DNA of 64,000 nt from Bolinopsis microptera. Taxonomy: Eukaryota; Ctenophora; Tentaculata; Lobata; Bolinopsidae. Both the position numbers and the translations under genes were made by a program. Positions 1-14,000 of the stretch are shown here, piece by piece. How positions within the stretch are numbered: the first letter of the stretch is position 1; each line of letters starts with the position of its first letter. The notes under the pieces are model-generated. The model had not been told where the DNA came from, searched no databases, and was given only the letters and a program-made list of their open reading frames with translations. The stretch lies in NCBI RefSeq assembly GCF_026151205.1, contig NC_087078.1:13003118-13067117 (forward strand), written 5' to 3'.

Positions 1-2321
1 TCGGTTACAGCTGCAGATCAATTCTAACTTTAAGTTTATAAATTCATAAATTATATTCAATTACATGCAGAATAGATCCTTAATGTCCTTATTATAACAC
101 GTGTTATGCGAGGTTTAAAAGAAGGACAACAACGGGCGCCGCCTCATTATAACGTGGAACATATCAGAATTACACTGATGATTGAGCTTTTCACCATTTC
201 TACGAGTGGCGTTTGAAATTACAAAAATTACAAACAATTATTGCAGTATTTCAGGATAATGCAGTAAATGTCGCAGTATTTAATATTTGGACTTTAATGT
301 GAATATGCGACATCCTGACATAGCGGTCGGTTAAATGGTTTCCTAGCGAAATCGGAATAGTATGGTTTCAAAGTCTTCAGTTGGAGAGACGTGATTTAAT
401 ATAAAACTGTGGGTGAAAATTACTAATCATTTTGATTCATTGTCTTGAGCAAAATTAACTACGGTTGATAATTCCAACATTTTTTATTTCTTTGGAAGAT
501 TTTAAGAATATAAACGAATTGAGCTTGAGTCGCCCACTACAGCCCTTTTTTACGGAAGCTTTTATGGCTAGAGGAGCAGTTTAATCGTACGACAAAGTTA
601 AAGCTTTATTACATATTATACTTTATTATGATGGCGTCTATTTATTAATCATATCGTTCTTGGATGACACGAATTGCGCCGAAGTTTATAATATTCTCAA
701 AAAGACTCATCGGGCAAGAATTTCCAGATTAATTTCTACGATCACAAATATCACTTATCAGCTGATATTTGAATATTAATATCAGATTATTTAAAAAAAC
801 CACCCCCCATTTTTAATTTTGGAAACAAAAAAAAAATATGTTGATATGGAATTATGACTGGATATTTGGAAATACATTATTCAGTAGCGATATTGCTTAT
901 TTTCTTCTGATCACACTTTTAAAAAACTACACAAGATACTAATAAATTAATTACTAAAAGATAAAATTCAGAAATGATTTACTGAATTACTGATTAAAGT
1001 ACACGCTGCATGTTCATATTATAAAGTTATAATATTCAAGAAACTGCAGAAAGTAACAGAACGTGAACCATAAGACGTGTAAGTAAAACCCTATATTAAT
1101 AACTATATATAATATATTATTCAGTACTTAGCTTACGTGGAGACAAGATATTACTAAACCACAATGTATGTTGTGATCAATGTCCATTGTGCGGAATCAA
1201 ACGCTCTATATATTCAATATGGAGGAGTGTATACTAATAATCACTTCCTTTCACACCTGCGGTTAAAATCCGGCCCCCCCGTATTTTAACTTTGCATGAC
1301 ACGTGACCACACTGACCAGCAGGACCATCGTAAAAATCACGGTACCTAACTAACGCGCCGTAAGTGTAAACTAACAACGCGTAACCCTAACACACGAGCC
1401 GTGATACTCACTGAAAACATTATAAACAAACGCGTCGTGTTACTCATTCAATTGCTACGTGAGTGCCTACTAGCTTACTCGTCCGCAAGAGTATTCTGTA
1501 CTTATAAGCAAAACAATCACGTGATTGGACTATTGAATTAAAAACCAATTGATCGTGATTACAACGAATATAGGGAGTTGAAGATACCAACTAAACATTA
1601 AAAGTAGCTCAGTTAGTTGAGACCCGAATAATTAAGGTAACAAAACCGGATAGTTCAGCTTAGGTTGTTAGGTTTCTGGTTTGGGGTCAAATAACTACCA
1701 ATGTCACAACAAAGAATATGGTATTGGTGGTATTGGAGTACATTCTGAGCAAATAGACATTAGAATGGGTCCCGCCGTCCCTGTTTCATAATGCGAAAAA
1801 TTGCTTTCTATCCGTAACGCGATTGCCATCAAACTTCAACATCAGGGAGTATTATCCAGTTCTACAACAAACAAATAAACAACACAAGAAATTAAACGTT
1901 TCGAAAGGCATGCCCAAATAAGCGTACCGTTTCGAAAACATTTAACTAATACACAAGTTTAGGTGACTTAACGCTTTAACAATAAATTTGGACCTGAGAT
2001 GGGCACCATTTCAGTGTCTTTCTCTACAATTTGTAAACTACAATGCAGTTTTTTTTTGGGGACAAGGTTTTTTTTAAAACGTAGATCTTTAAACAAACAC
2101 GCGTAGACCTTTTGGCATTTTGGCGAAATAGTAAGCTGTTTATGTCGGGGAACAGATAATATTTATGATCTGTCAAGCATCAGGTCGAAACAGTGTATGA
2201 GGGAATAGATTATCATATATATTAGGACATCGTGGTTAGATATTGTCACGTGATAGCTAATACCTCTCGATGCTGCCAGCTGCCGTCACCTGAGTATTTT
2301 TTTAAAACAAACATCTCATTT

Positions 2322-2447
2322 ACTATGATGACAATAAGTTTTAAATAGAAAACAGGGGACCAGCGCTATTAAAGGACACCTTTAATAAGGTGTCTTTATG
2401 AGCGTGCCGGGTCCTGTTTTTCTATTTCAAAACTATGTCATCATAGT
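2322..2447. repeat. Fold-back (palindromic) MITE-like element
   Basis: The two halves are near-perfect reverse complements. The left arm starts ACTATGATGACA and runs through a GTTTTAAATAGAAAACAGG-like segment; the right arm mirrors it and ends TGTCATCATAGT. The centre is AAGGACACC/GGTGTCTTT. A weaker GAGTATTT/AAATACTC pair lies outside the arms. There is no coding capacity. It is probably a non-autonomous DNA element; the family is not recognised. Confidence 0.7.
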
Positions 2448-2829
2448 TAAATACTCGGAAATTTAAGGTAAAACTTAAAAGTAAAACCGTTGTTACGTCT
2501 TTACTAGTTACTGGACCGGCACCATGCAGTTCTCCCACTCCGCCATATCGTATCAATTTTTTAAAACATTTTAAATATAAGGCATCTAAAGTCATGGACT
2601 AAAACTAAAAAGTATTAGTCTTGACGACCAGTGTAGACCTTAGGGTAGACATTAGTGTAGAGAAGTTTTGTGGGGGGGGGGTTCGCAGGTATAAACAATT
2701 AGAGACCGAGTTTATGTTAGGTCGTTAGGAATATAATGGTTAAAGTTATATTAGGGTCTTTCACATTTTGTTTAAGGTATGCAATAAAAACGTGCGCAGT
2801 AGCTGACGAGCAGTTCTCATAACCAATAC

Positions 2830-2940
2830 ACAATGACGCGCTACTACGTGACGTGCGATACAGCACGTGACGTTGGACGTGCGCTAGCACTGCAAGCGCG
2901 GGGCACGGCTCTAGTTAGAGTAAGCCGAGCAGCACCGCAC
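2830..2940 (+). repeat. Diverged copy of the repeat at 57,665-57,760
   Basis: The CG-rich string around CTGCAAGCG followed by GGCTCTAGTTAGAG resembles the sequence just after the LINE RT stop codon at 57,661 (CTGCAAGCG then GGCTCTGGTTAGAG). Both are preceded by ACGCGCTACT/ACGTGACG-like blocks. It is probably a remnant of the 3' UTR of the same LINE family. Confidence 0.5.
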
Positions 2941-4301
2941 AGGCAAGAGCGGTTACAAAGTTATGTCACTCCTAATGTTGTCAAATAGTGCGCAATTTCT
3001 AACACAAATATCATACGAAGAAAAGCTGAAAATTAAAAAGATGGCTGGAATAACAAACAGCTAGCGATGTTTCACTAAGTAGAGTAGCCTGTTGTGTCCA
3101 CTCGACACTCCTTAAACGCACATTTGCTCGTATGCAAGGTAATCAATTTGCATTGTAGAAGCTTACTAGATCGTCCGGATCTAACTGCATTAGACAGAAA
3201 AGCATCTTCTTTACCACAATTTCATCCAACGAGCGCTATTTATCTCTATCAATAATTTTACCTCAAAACCTAGGACCTAGTTCAAGTAGTTTGCTAATAG
3301 TAAATACTGAATACACTATGTTATTTTGGGTCACAAACGGCGGAAAAAGTGCAGATGGGAAATCAGATGAGGGTATGGAAGGTGGTAAATCAATATTGTT
3401 ACTTAGTATTTGTCATTATACTCGAGTATCATTCTGCCATATACGATAACAGGGATGGACAAGTGCATTATTATAATGGCCCGGCTGGGGAGTTTGTAAA
3501 ATTTATCTTAATTGCACTAATAGCGGAGCACCTGGCCGGTCGCATGGGTCCGTGCAGGGAATAGCAGAGGTAGCAGTGAAATATCTCCCGGTCAAAATGG
3601 ATGTTGGGTGAACAGTGAACTATCAATTAATTACATCTTCGTCTTACAAATTAGTTGTTATGAGTTCATCTAAAAGGGCTTCCATTAATTTAGAAAATTT
3701 GATCCCTTTCGAGGACTCAAGATGAGACTTCTATAGGACGTAGGGATCAAAAGGGTTAGCCCCATAACTATACTAGCTGGCTCGAAAATAAAAAACATTG
3801 ATGAACGAGGTGATCTACTCTAAGTTTAAGGTCCTCACAACTTGGTTACTACACGTCACAGGACATTTACAAACTGAAATTTAGGCGAACAACTTTAAAA
3901 TTTAAATACTTATTAGTTCAAAACTACCGGTACAGGAACGATAATTTTAAAGTATTTATTTTTAAACGGTTTTGGTGATCCCGTTAAATAATTTAAAAAC
4001 AACTACAAAAATCACAATTCCCATGAGCAGGGAATGGATTAGCTTTATGGTGTATTGGACGTACTTAGAATAAACGATATTACCATTAAACATGATGGTG
4101 TGGGAGTTTTGTAACGGATAAATTTTTATTAGTTTTATTCATAACTAGAAACGTCATTCCCAGAGGGAGATTGGATTTATAAATACACTTGAAATAATTC
4201 TATTAATCGTTTTACGAATTAAAAAATGTACATACTGTCATATATAGTGGAAGGACATTCAATACATTTAAACATATTTATTCACTCGGGGGGTGATTGC
4301 A

Positions 4302-4410
4302 ACGTCAATCTAATGTCAATTAATGTCAATTAATGTCAAAGAATGTCAATTAATGTCATTTAATGTCAATGTCAGTTTTGCAAAATTTTGGGATACTGAC
4401 ATTTAATTGA
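4302..4410 (+). repeat. AATGTCAATT short tandem array 1
   Basis: About seven copies of a 10-bp unit (TAATGTCAAT with variants) are followed by a segment containing GGGATACTGACATT. The same arrangement recurs at 5,010-5,150. Confidence 0.8.
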
Positions 4411-5009
4411 CACGATTATTTTCGACCAGAGATTATGTAGTTCTACATATTTTAGCTCTTTAGAAACTTTTTATATTCATCAATCTTATTTCACTACTAT
4501 CAATATGGAATAGTGAAAATGTGAAAAAATTCAGGGATTTTTTTTCCATTTTTAAAAACAAAAAAAAAAAAAAAACATAAAAAAACTAAAATAATAGGTT
4601 TTCGAAATAATTTCTTAAATTGGGTGTGGCCATCCAAGGGCGTGGTTCTCAACTACATCAGACTTAACACCCACATTAAAACGAAATGCCTCTCAATGAC
4701 ATTTATATTTGAATAAAGAATATTACAGCTACATTACACCTTAATACTAAAAATAGCCGTTTCTAGATATTTTACCTGTATAAGGAACAATAAAATATGG
4801 CGTGGGACGGTGGGGAACCGAAAGATGGAGTGTTGGAAAGCTGAAATTTTGTTTGGAGGGTCTTTTGAAGCTTAAGGATCAAAAGATAAGAACAAAACTC
4901 ATAATTATTCAGGGACATTGTGTTTTTTTGAACCGGTTCTAAATTACATGAGTTGAATATCTTGGAATATTTATTCGAATAATGATAAATCTCAATTTCA
5001 TAGACATAT

Positions 5010-5150
5010 TAATGTCAATTAATTGTCAAAGTAATGTCAATTAATGTCTATTAATGTCAATAATGTCAATTTATGTCACTTAATGTCAATTAATGTCAAT
5101 TAAATGTTCAATGTCTGTTGGGGTTTTTTGGACTACTGACATTACATAGA
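5010..5150 (+). repeat. AATGTCAATT short tandem array 2
   Basis: About ten imperfect copies of the TTAATGTCAA decamer are followed by GGACTACTGACATT, matching the flank of the array at 4,302-4,410. The two arrays therefore look like a duplicated element with an expanding core. A single unit also occurs near 8,852. Confidence 0.75.
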
Positions 5151-8100
5151 GTTGCACATTACCCAATAAACATGCAAAAACTGAAAAACAACTTTCAATA
5201 TCTATCATAATTGAGAACGCCGCGAAACAGAAAAAAAAAATGACAAAAAGGTATATTTAAGAAGTTTGGTAGCTTAATGTGTAATAAAGATGCCGTCATC
5301 CCAAAAATATTTTTTTTTTCAATTTTTGGATAATCTTTCTAAAATGTTATAAATAGTCCAGACTCATTAGTCATAACTATAATTATCATATATAATTATC
5401 ATTATATGTTAATATAAAATGATTATTATCTCTAATTTAATTTATAATCAGTATTCCAATAAAAAAACAGGGAATTCTCTATGGTTGCAGAAGTTTTGAT
5501 AAATTTAAAGAGCTACAAGAAATTATCGAAATGGATGTACCTTACCATCCGAACGTTCAACCGGATAATCAAAATTTAATAACTTTGATTAAAACAAGTG
5601 TTGTTCATTGTTCAGTGTTCATGCCTTCAAATATTTAAAACTTTCATGTCACAATACATCTAACTAGCCGACATTACTTAGGAGGAAAATGATTTAAGCG
5701 TTCCAAAAAACACAAGTTAAATTTGTATGGCGGCCTGAGGTGATCCAAGGCGGGCACGAACCTTAATAGAAGCAGGACGGGCCACTCTTTGGCGGCGCGG
5801 TTTTGCCACGATAACTCTTTTTTTGAGTTAAATTGTGGCCCTGCATTAGCCTGGTTTCTGATAACATCCACGGTTGTGTAAGATTGGTTGCCACTGGTAC
5901 CGGCGGTTAAGATCGATAGAAAGTGAGGAGGATACCTTTCTTTCTTAAAATCTCCCTACCCAAACGAAGAACACCTTGTTTCGCTGGTCGAAGCAAGCCA
6001 ACCTGACCAAAGTTTTCAGGATGGAGCGGGGATATGTTAGCCTTGGAGACCCCCCCGGAAACCCCCCCCCCCCCGGCAGAATCTCCCTCGGATCGTACTA
6101 TGGTGGCTAGTCCGTGGAATACGATCTGTAGCCCCCGTCCGACTCAGGCATAACGGCATCCTCATGTCATCTGCATACCCTTCACGTTAACACATCAGCT
6201 GGGTTTCCTGAGGAACCTCAAGTCAGATACGTGGTAAGATTGATTAACTTTTAGGTTTTCGAACAATTTTTTAGTTCTTACAAACGTTTCAGCAGTAATA
6301 AGTGCTAATTCTTGTTATTTACATGCTTCCACATAAATCAATAACGATAAGTATAGCTCCCCAGATATGGCTCTAGCTTTCGTGCTAATAAATTTAACCA
6401 ACAAAGAGTAAGATTTGAAGCCAATGTGTGGAAGGGCTTTCATTTATCTATCAAATCAAAATCTATACACTATAATAACATTATATTGGAAAAAAGTGAT
6501 TTTAATGTTGCACTACAAAACTGGAAGGTCGATATTTACTTGGAGACTGGAGGGCTTGTGCCATTGTGCAATCATTCAATTGATTTACGAATACATTCAA
6601 AATTCAGTAGCAGTATGGTGGGGTTATTACATCGGCATACGTAGTTCGGTTAGAAAAGCTTACAAGGAACATGATACCATTGCGTTAATAGAAATCATTT
6701 TACGAATAGTATCACTATAAAAAGTTTACGAAAGTGCATTCTCGAAATTGAACTTTTATCCACATTTAACACGTGCCCACCCAATTACCAAAGGTCATAA
6801 ATCCACCCACAGAAATTTAAAAACATAAATAATTAGTACACCAGTTAGCATCCATCCAAAAATAAAGATCAAGGCGAATATTTAAAACCAGGTCAAACCA
6901 TGCGAATTGCGTTGATTATTCATAGTCAATACACAACAGAAAGATAAATTGTAATTTCAAAATCATGGAGTATAGGTCAAGTAAAGATGCATAAATGTTA
7001 CAAGACTTTTTTCCAATCAAGCGTGCTCAAAATCTTACATGCTTCATAACTAGGTTTACATACCACAAATGCAAACCGACTTAGATAAATTTCATCTCAA
7101 TGGTGACTGGGCAATGAAATTTGATAGAGATCCAAAAATACTTAAGCAATCTAAAACCAAGTAAGAATATTTTGTAAGAAACCACCATGAGACCCGCTTT
7201 ACTCACATTTAAAGTTAAAAATGAGATTTACTTAGCCACACTAGAGCTTGAAGAATGCGAGACGGACATGAGAGGTGTGGTACAATAATAGTTCTAGCAT
7301 AAAAATCAGCTAGCAAATAAGCATTGCGGTTATAATATAAACTATAATTTAAATAGGAGACTCTTACCCGCAAGAATTACTATAGCTCTGCCCCCAGGCA
7401 TCAGCATAACCTGAATTAATATCAATATTAATTTAATATAATAATATAACATTATATAAATCCTTATTAATTTTAAGTTTAGGTTTCCGTGGCGTTAGTG
7501 ATTTAAATTTGCAGCGAATAATTTGACGATCCATTACTATTTTTATTAGGAATATTTCATATTATTGTTGGGGAATGGAGGCTAGGCTGAGGATGCATTG
7601 CAAAATATTTTGATATTTGGGGAATCGAGATTTTTCTTAATTTTTTTTTATTTGGTACATCTCAATTAATTTATTCATAATATATAAATCAAGCGTTACA
7701 TTTCAGCCATGCAAAATTACAATGAACATTATTTGATCTACCTAATTGTAAATGGAACTGCAATATAAATTGATTAATGTTGGGCGGATGACAACTAACT
7801 AACAAGAGAAAATTAAAACTTGATTACATAATAATTAATTCGGCTGACTCGAATGAACAACAATAGCAAGAAGCACATAACGTTGGGGGCCGTCAAAAGA
7901 AACTTTTACGGAAAACTTAAAGATCAATTCACAGTAAAAGGATCAAAAGTTCTCAAAAATTATATCGGTTTTTCAAAAATTCTAACACAGTAAAAAATAC
8001 CCAAATGTCATCTTGAATAAACTTGCATTAGTAGTGAAGGGTACAAAAGGGTCTGTACCGTCGGCGGGGGGGGTGTAGTCGAGCACGAGGCTACTTCATT

Positions 8101-9877
8101 ACGCTCCAAACTACGGAGGTGTAAGTGCATGGCGGCGGTAATTAATAAAGTATATGGTTTATACACACATATTGTGGATTTGGTAAGATAACGTATTAGT
8201 TTCATCCCAAATAAAATAATATTCTATAAAATAAAATATTTTCACATCTACAAATAATACATTTTAAAGAGGTGTATACTGTAAGCTAGTCACACGGCAC
8301 ACACTAGGCACAATTAATATGGAGAATCTCTTTCAATTCTAGGATGAAGAAAATAAAACAAATGGGCTTCTGGAAAAATAATAAATTAAAAATGCATTGC
8401 TGCAGTGAGGAACAATTTAATACCTGTCTTAGGACTGACGCTGAAAGACACCTGTATATCCACATAATTTCACAGTTTAGTATTCAGAGTTCTTCACAGC
8501 ACCCTGTGTAATGGATATTTTCCTGGAGTTATATTATCTTGTAGATTTGTTAGTTATTATTTAATTTTGTTAGTGCATATTTTTACATATACTTTTAATT
8601 TATGTTATTTCGATAGTAATTTATCGGTTAAATACTATATTCGGGTTCATGGGTTTGATAGTGACACTGTTCTGCAGTGAAATAACACGTGCTTACTCCA
8701 ATTGACTAAATATAATCGTTACCAATTTGGTACTTTTTAAAAGCTAATTAAGTTTTTCACGATAAAAATCACATAGACTTGAAAGACAATCGAAGTTGTT
8801 CATGTAATTTACCTGTCGAATACGTCGGTTAAGTTGATGTGGCGTCTTGTATGTCAATTAATGTCGAGACAGGTTTTAGTATGTTAAACAATCGGATTCA
8901 AGTTTTTGTAACCGAGATACAATCTGCTATACAACAGACCACGATGCTGTCCAGTTAAAATGATTACGGTCAAGTATGCGGACGTCACGGGTTATGATTA
9001 ATCGTAAAATCGTAGAACGGGAAAAAGTACATTTAACTTGGATAAGGTTTTTTTAACGGAGCCAATTAGCCAAAACTGCGACAACTAGTGTTTAACGTGC
9101 CGTTAAATGTTACTGTGACATTACAATTGGACATCACAATGGGAAACCAATATTGGGGGATATAAAGTGACATCCCATTAATAATCTCCATATTGACCAT
9201 TTTCCCATGGTCATAAGATCATTTCATTAATTTAAACAAGTTTCAAAGTAATTACAATAGAGATTTTTAGTTCATGGATTTTGACTTGGAAAAAAGGTTA
9301 AAAATAACCGAAAAAATAAAATATATTGGTATTAACAGTAATATAAATGAGTAATCATACCTTGTTGAGTCTGGAGGTGGACTTTAAGTGTATTATAGGG
9401 CTGTGAGTGAGGAGGTCAGCCATTACAAGCCCCCATCCCACCCAAATACAATCGCTGCTGCTCCTTGATTGCCGTCATCTCACAATACATTAATTATCAA
9501 CAATCCAAACAAAAACAAAAACCATCTCCACTACAATTATTTAACAATTCAGACAAACCACTTTACTTTATTACAAAAACAAACCATATTCAAACTACAA
9601 AAAAAATTGCATAATCAAAAAAATATACGATATAGAGTAGGGGATTGGAGGCGAGGACTCAACTTGGTGTTGGAAATACGTCTGCAGAAAGGAAAGCGAG
9701 AAGAACCGACTACGTGATGAGTGTAGTTGTAAATTTCATAATTAAGAGGAGTCCGCTCCAGAGGAGTGAGGAGAGGAGGTGCTGCTGAGACTTGTTGCAT
9801 ATCAATTATCATTAGGTCAGTGCTTATTTTAATTGTTGGTCGACTGTCCATCCTAGTCCTCTACTACAATATTCAGC

Positions 9878-9933
9878 TCATTATCATTTACTATGATACT
9901 TTTAAGTTCTGATTACGATGTAAATGATAATGA
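9878..9933. repeat. Inverted repeat, 13-bp arms
   Basis: TCATTATCATTTA (9,878-9,890) is an exact reverse complement of TAAATGATAATGA (9,921-9,933), with a 30-nt spacer. No function can be assigned. Confidence 0.6.
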
Positions 9934-10856
9934 AATTTTCTGACTGTAATGATAATTATGACCTGATATTAAAAAGTTTCTCGAGTTAAGATATGTTGAT
10001 TGGGACGATATTTTCCACGCGTGGTGTTTGGCTTTAATTTCTTTTCTACATAAACACTCGGATTGTATAATTCGATTGTTATGCTCCAAACTACCTAGTG
10101 ATAAATATAAATTGGCAAAATCCCAAACCGAAATAATAAAACAGGCTATTCTCGATTAAAAATAACATGGAAATCATAATTATCAAAAAACAATCTGCAA
10201 TATACACATCTCAAAAAGATCCATACAAATGGTTCGTGAGAAAACTCGGCAAACACACAACTGAAACTTTAACATTTATTTTGTTTATTTTATCTTTAGG
10301 AAGGGTCACAATTAAGTTATTCAATAATTAAACAAAATGGCTTCGTTATAGTACTGGGGAATATGGTACTCTTGCATTGTTCCAGACAGCGTACAAGTAC
10401 CGTAACTATACACAGCGCAACAGGAAAATTATAATACTGCATGAGCAAAAGACAAAACTATTACAGAGCTAAACTAAGAACATTCCTACATTAGCACAAT
10501 CTAGAACCCATATCACTGGACAACTAGTATTGAAAAATGGGGAGAGCGTCAACAAAAAGCATATAGAAACCTAAGTTCTTTACTTATCAGCACTTGCATA
10601 TTGTAAAAAAACAATATATTCAAAAAAAAATATAATGTGCGCAAGGGCAGCGTGCTTTGATCTTAATGGAATATCAGGAATACGGGGTAAAATTCATTCT
10701 AGAACTGATTAACAGGACGCATTTCTTATTTGTCAGGCCCCAAAAATCGGCGATTTCGGCATACTATTACAGTATGTGGATTTGTGCAGCCTATAAATCA
10801 GAGTTTTAAAATGGGGCGGGGAGACGGGAGGTGAAAAATGTTTTCTAAATCTGAGT

Positions 10857-11060
10857 TCACATTCCGTCTGTAACCAGGACAACCTCCACCTTCATACACA
10901 CCAGTTGATATTTCTGGGAGGTACACTTGATGTCACATGTCTTGCAACTGCACGCAGTTATTTGCGTTTATCTGTTAATCTGTATCCGTCCCAACATCTA
11001 CTGGCACGTATTTTCGTCCACTTCCCGCTGGACAGAACCTGAAACGGCACGGAAAAATAT
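10857..11060 (-). CDS. ETFDH: ETFDH C-terminal exon (4Fe-4S cluster), damaged
   Basis: The minus strand shows, across shifted frames, FCPAG, then [13 protein letters not shown], a Cys-rich stretch with CKTCDIK, a SQ-NINW-like piece and a GGGCPGY-like end just before an ATG TGA at 10,857-10,862. This is the order of the ETF-QO C-terminus, whose cysteines bind the 4Fe-4S cluster. Several 1-2 base indels break the frame. Donor and acceptor edges are approximate. Confidence 0.8.
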
Positions 11061-14000
11061 TGAAGGGGATAAACCATTAACCATCGAATCTACCTATGGT
11101 GTCATTAAGAGAGGGGGCACCGGGGTTAAATGGATGTTATTATTCACTCTGATATGATTCTACCAGGGTTCTAGGTGCAGAAATACGAGACTGGACAAAA
11201 TGCGTGATTGGTACCAGTATGATTAAGTTACAGGTGTACAATTAGGGTCAGGACATGTATACTCTATCACAGAGCAGTATAAAATATTACATGGACCTGT
11301 AAGGTGGTTCGTCGTAATCTTAGGGGTCTCTATAACAGCAAGATTCAAAAAAAGTAATTGCACAAATAAAATTTGCTTATGTTGTTGACAATATGTATTA
11401 TGACAAATGAATTATTCTGGGAATTTCTCAGAGCAGAAAGAACATCTTTCTAGAACTTCCGTAGACGGACCATAAATGGCTATGATTTGACAAATGAATA
11501 TACTATTATACTGGGCGTTTCTTGAAGTGTTAAATCTGAACGTTGGTGAATTGAAAGCAAGATCTAAGCAGCATCTAATCAATCAACGTCAATAATTGGA
11601 CAGTGCAACTAGCGTGGAACCCAGTACCCGCCAAGGTACTCAGCTACCACACTGTGTAGTGTGTACTTGCACAGTAGACACTACAGGTATAAAGAGAAAA
11701 CTATAGGAGTGGTAGAATACATGAGTAACAATGTAAACACGTAACCTCTTTACTAGTAACCACTCAACATACGGTAATAATACAAAACTAAAGTGGAATC
11801 GACCCAAATATGTCATATATGAAGATTGTGGAACCTATATCCACAAACAATACGATACTATATGTTAACTTTAATAGCTTTACTTTTTAGGAAACATAAT
11901 AATAACAAATCCTAACGGTTAAAACACAATATAATAAGTCACCTAAGTAACTTACAAGTGCTTAGGAAGGAACGATAGAATAGCATAAATATAGCGATAT
12001 AAACTGAATGCATAATTACGCTCTGTATAATGTATTTTTGCGTATCTTGATAATTTATGCGAGGGTATCAATGAGAGATTCTGTGGGGAGACACGAACAC
12101 TATACTTGAGGAAGGTGGCAATGTTAGCTCCCGATAGCAGCAAATACTACCCCTCTGCAAAATACACTGTGTTGGTCTATAACAAGTTTTGCACAATTAT
12201 ACCATTCTAATTATACAACTTGATGAAGGATTAGAAATGATGATTGATGGCCATAAGGAAAGTGTAGTGTCTACCATCGAATTCAAAAAAATAAAAACCC
12301 TCCACACTGATTCGAAAAAGGATACGAACCAAAACCTTCCACTGATTTACGCATATTGTGCAATGTGTGTCGAAGAACAACTTTTCTTCCACATATTTTT
12401 AAAGTATCTACTTCTCTAGACTTAAACTTGTAGCATCTTGAAGGGATATGGGTTATGCGTATTTTGTGTGATAGCGGAAACAGCCGTATAATCTAATTTC
12501 AAAAAATAGCGGGCTTCGTCAGGATGGTTAGAAAGACTTATACTCTTCAGCTTTTTTTGTTCAGATACATTAAGGTACAAAAGCTCGGTCAACACACCAA
12601 CAAAACAAACACTAGTCACTACGCAATATACTGTCGCTGTAATACTTTTAATTCTAGGCTGGTAAAGTCGTTTACACTCTAAGACTAGGCAAAAACAATA
12701 CATTTATTCGACAGTACCTTTTTCTTGAAACAAGCGGCTGAATTTGAATCTGTATATTACATGATCGCGAACATTATGATATGATGCGAAAATCTTGTTT
12801 CATTGTTTATTGATATCGCACCGTGCTCTGTGTGTGCGTGGTGTCCGTTGTTCAAATCAAACACAAATTTAACAAGATATAACTTTTGGAAAACGTTCTG
12901 AACCGTAATCACTAAACAAGGGCTTATATCGAGTGTCCTCTTACATGTTTTGAAAGGATATCACAGGATTAAAAAACACCACACATGAAAGTGCTAATCT
13001 TTCATCATCATATTTTCAAATTTTCTTGGGAATCATTTGTACTCGGATTTGCTGGCTTGTATAGTTTCCAAACTGTTCGGAAATTGAATGACTAATTTCT
13101 GTACATTTATTCTAGAAACAAGAACGGAGAGGATTTTTCCAATGGCAACTCTTTATTACTTCTTGTAGGGGCGGGGGGGCGGGGGATTCCAGTAATAACT
13201 GTCTGGAGCTGTCTCATTATGTTATCTATAGCCTAAAATTTCTGTACAAAGCTTATAGATATTCTCAGCTGATTAATTATTTTCTCAACTCATTTGGCTT
13301 TTACAATACAAGTATCCTAAAAGTCGCAATTCTCATTTTATTTCGAAGAATGTTACAAAACTTTGTTGGGTCGTCAAAACAGACACAAGTTCCTTTCCAC
13401 AGGAAATGAGTTTCATATTTGGAGAGAGTGAATGAGCAGGGCTGGTCACCCTACGTGGTAGTACCGGGCAAGTGCCTACGAGGAAGCAGAGGATCAAACG
13501 TTCAGCTTGTTATCTGGGAAATTAAGATTTTAAAACTAGAGCTAACATCACAGGTAGCAGGCAAAGATATTTGATATATGGTTGTGAGCCCCAGTTATAT
13601 ATTACATAGTTCCGTTACTGGAGATATAATGTTGAAACTCCGGATCCCTCCCTGTGTATCAATGCCGGATTCTCATGTTAGGTGAGCATTCATTCTATCA
13701 AGGTTCCAAAGGTCCTGTTCTTCGAATAATTATAATAAACCTGGTTTAGGTTACTGTTCCATTCTAATAAAAGACGAAATGGTTTTTAGGGTATACTGTT
13801 CCTGTTATTTACTATCTATAATAACATGTTGTGTAGGGTATGCTGTTCAGTCTAATAAAACTCCTTACCAGTTTAGGGTATTCCTGTTCATTATACTATC
13901 TCTAACTGGTTTAGGGTTCCTGTTCATTCTAATAAAATCATAACATGGTTTAGGTTATCCTGTGCTTTCTAATAAAATTATACCTGTTTAGGGTATTCAA

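Larger units (their letters stand above)
1..10856. other. AT-rich stretch with no recognisable gene
   Basis: All open frames here are under about 105 codons, overlap on both strands and resemble no protein family I know. The stretch lies beyond the 3' end of ETFDH. Only small repeats, listed separately, could be identified. Base calling may be poor here, because ETFDH exons just to the right carry many indels; a real gene could therefore be hidden by frameshifts. Confidence 0.5.

Noticed and set aside
4302-5150. CRISPR-like array
   Set aside because: Units are 10 bp without spacers of regular length, in a eukaryotic context.
5674-6240. GC-rich block with a 65-codon minus-strand frame
   Set aside because: It looks different in composition from its surroundings but matches no gene, rRNA or tRNA pattern I can defend; C-runs suggest sequencing noise.
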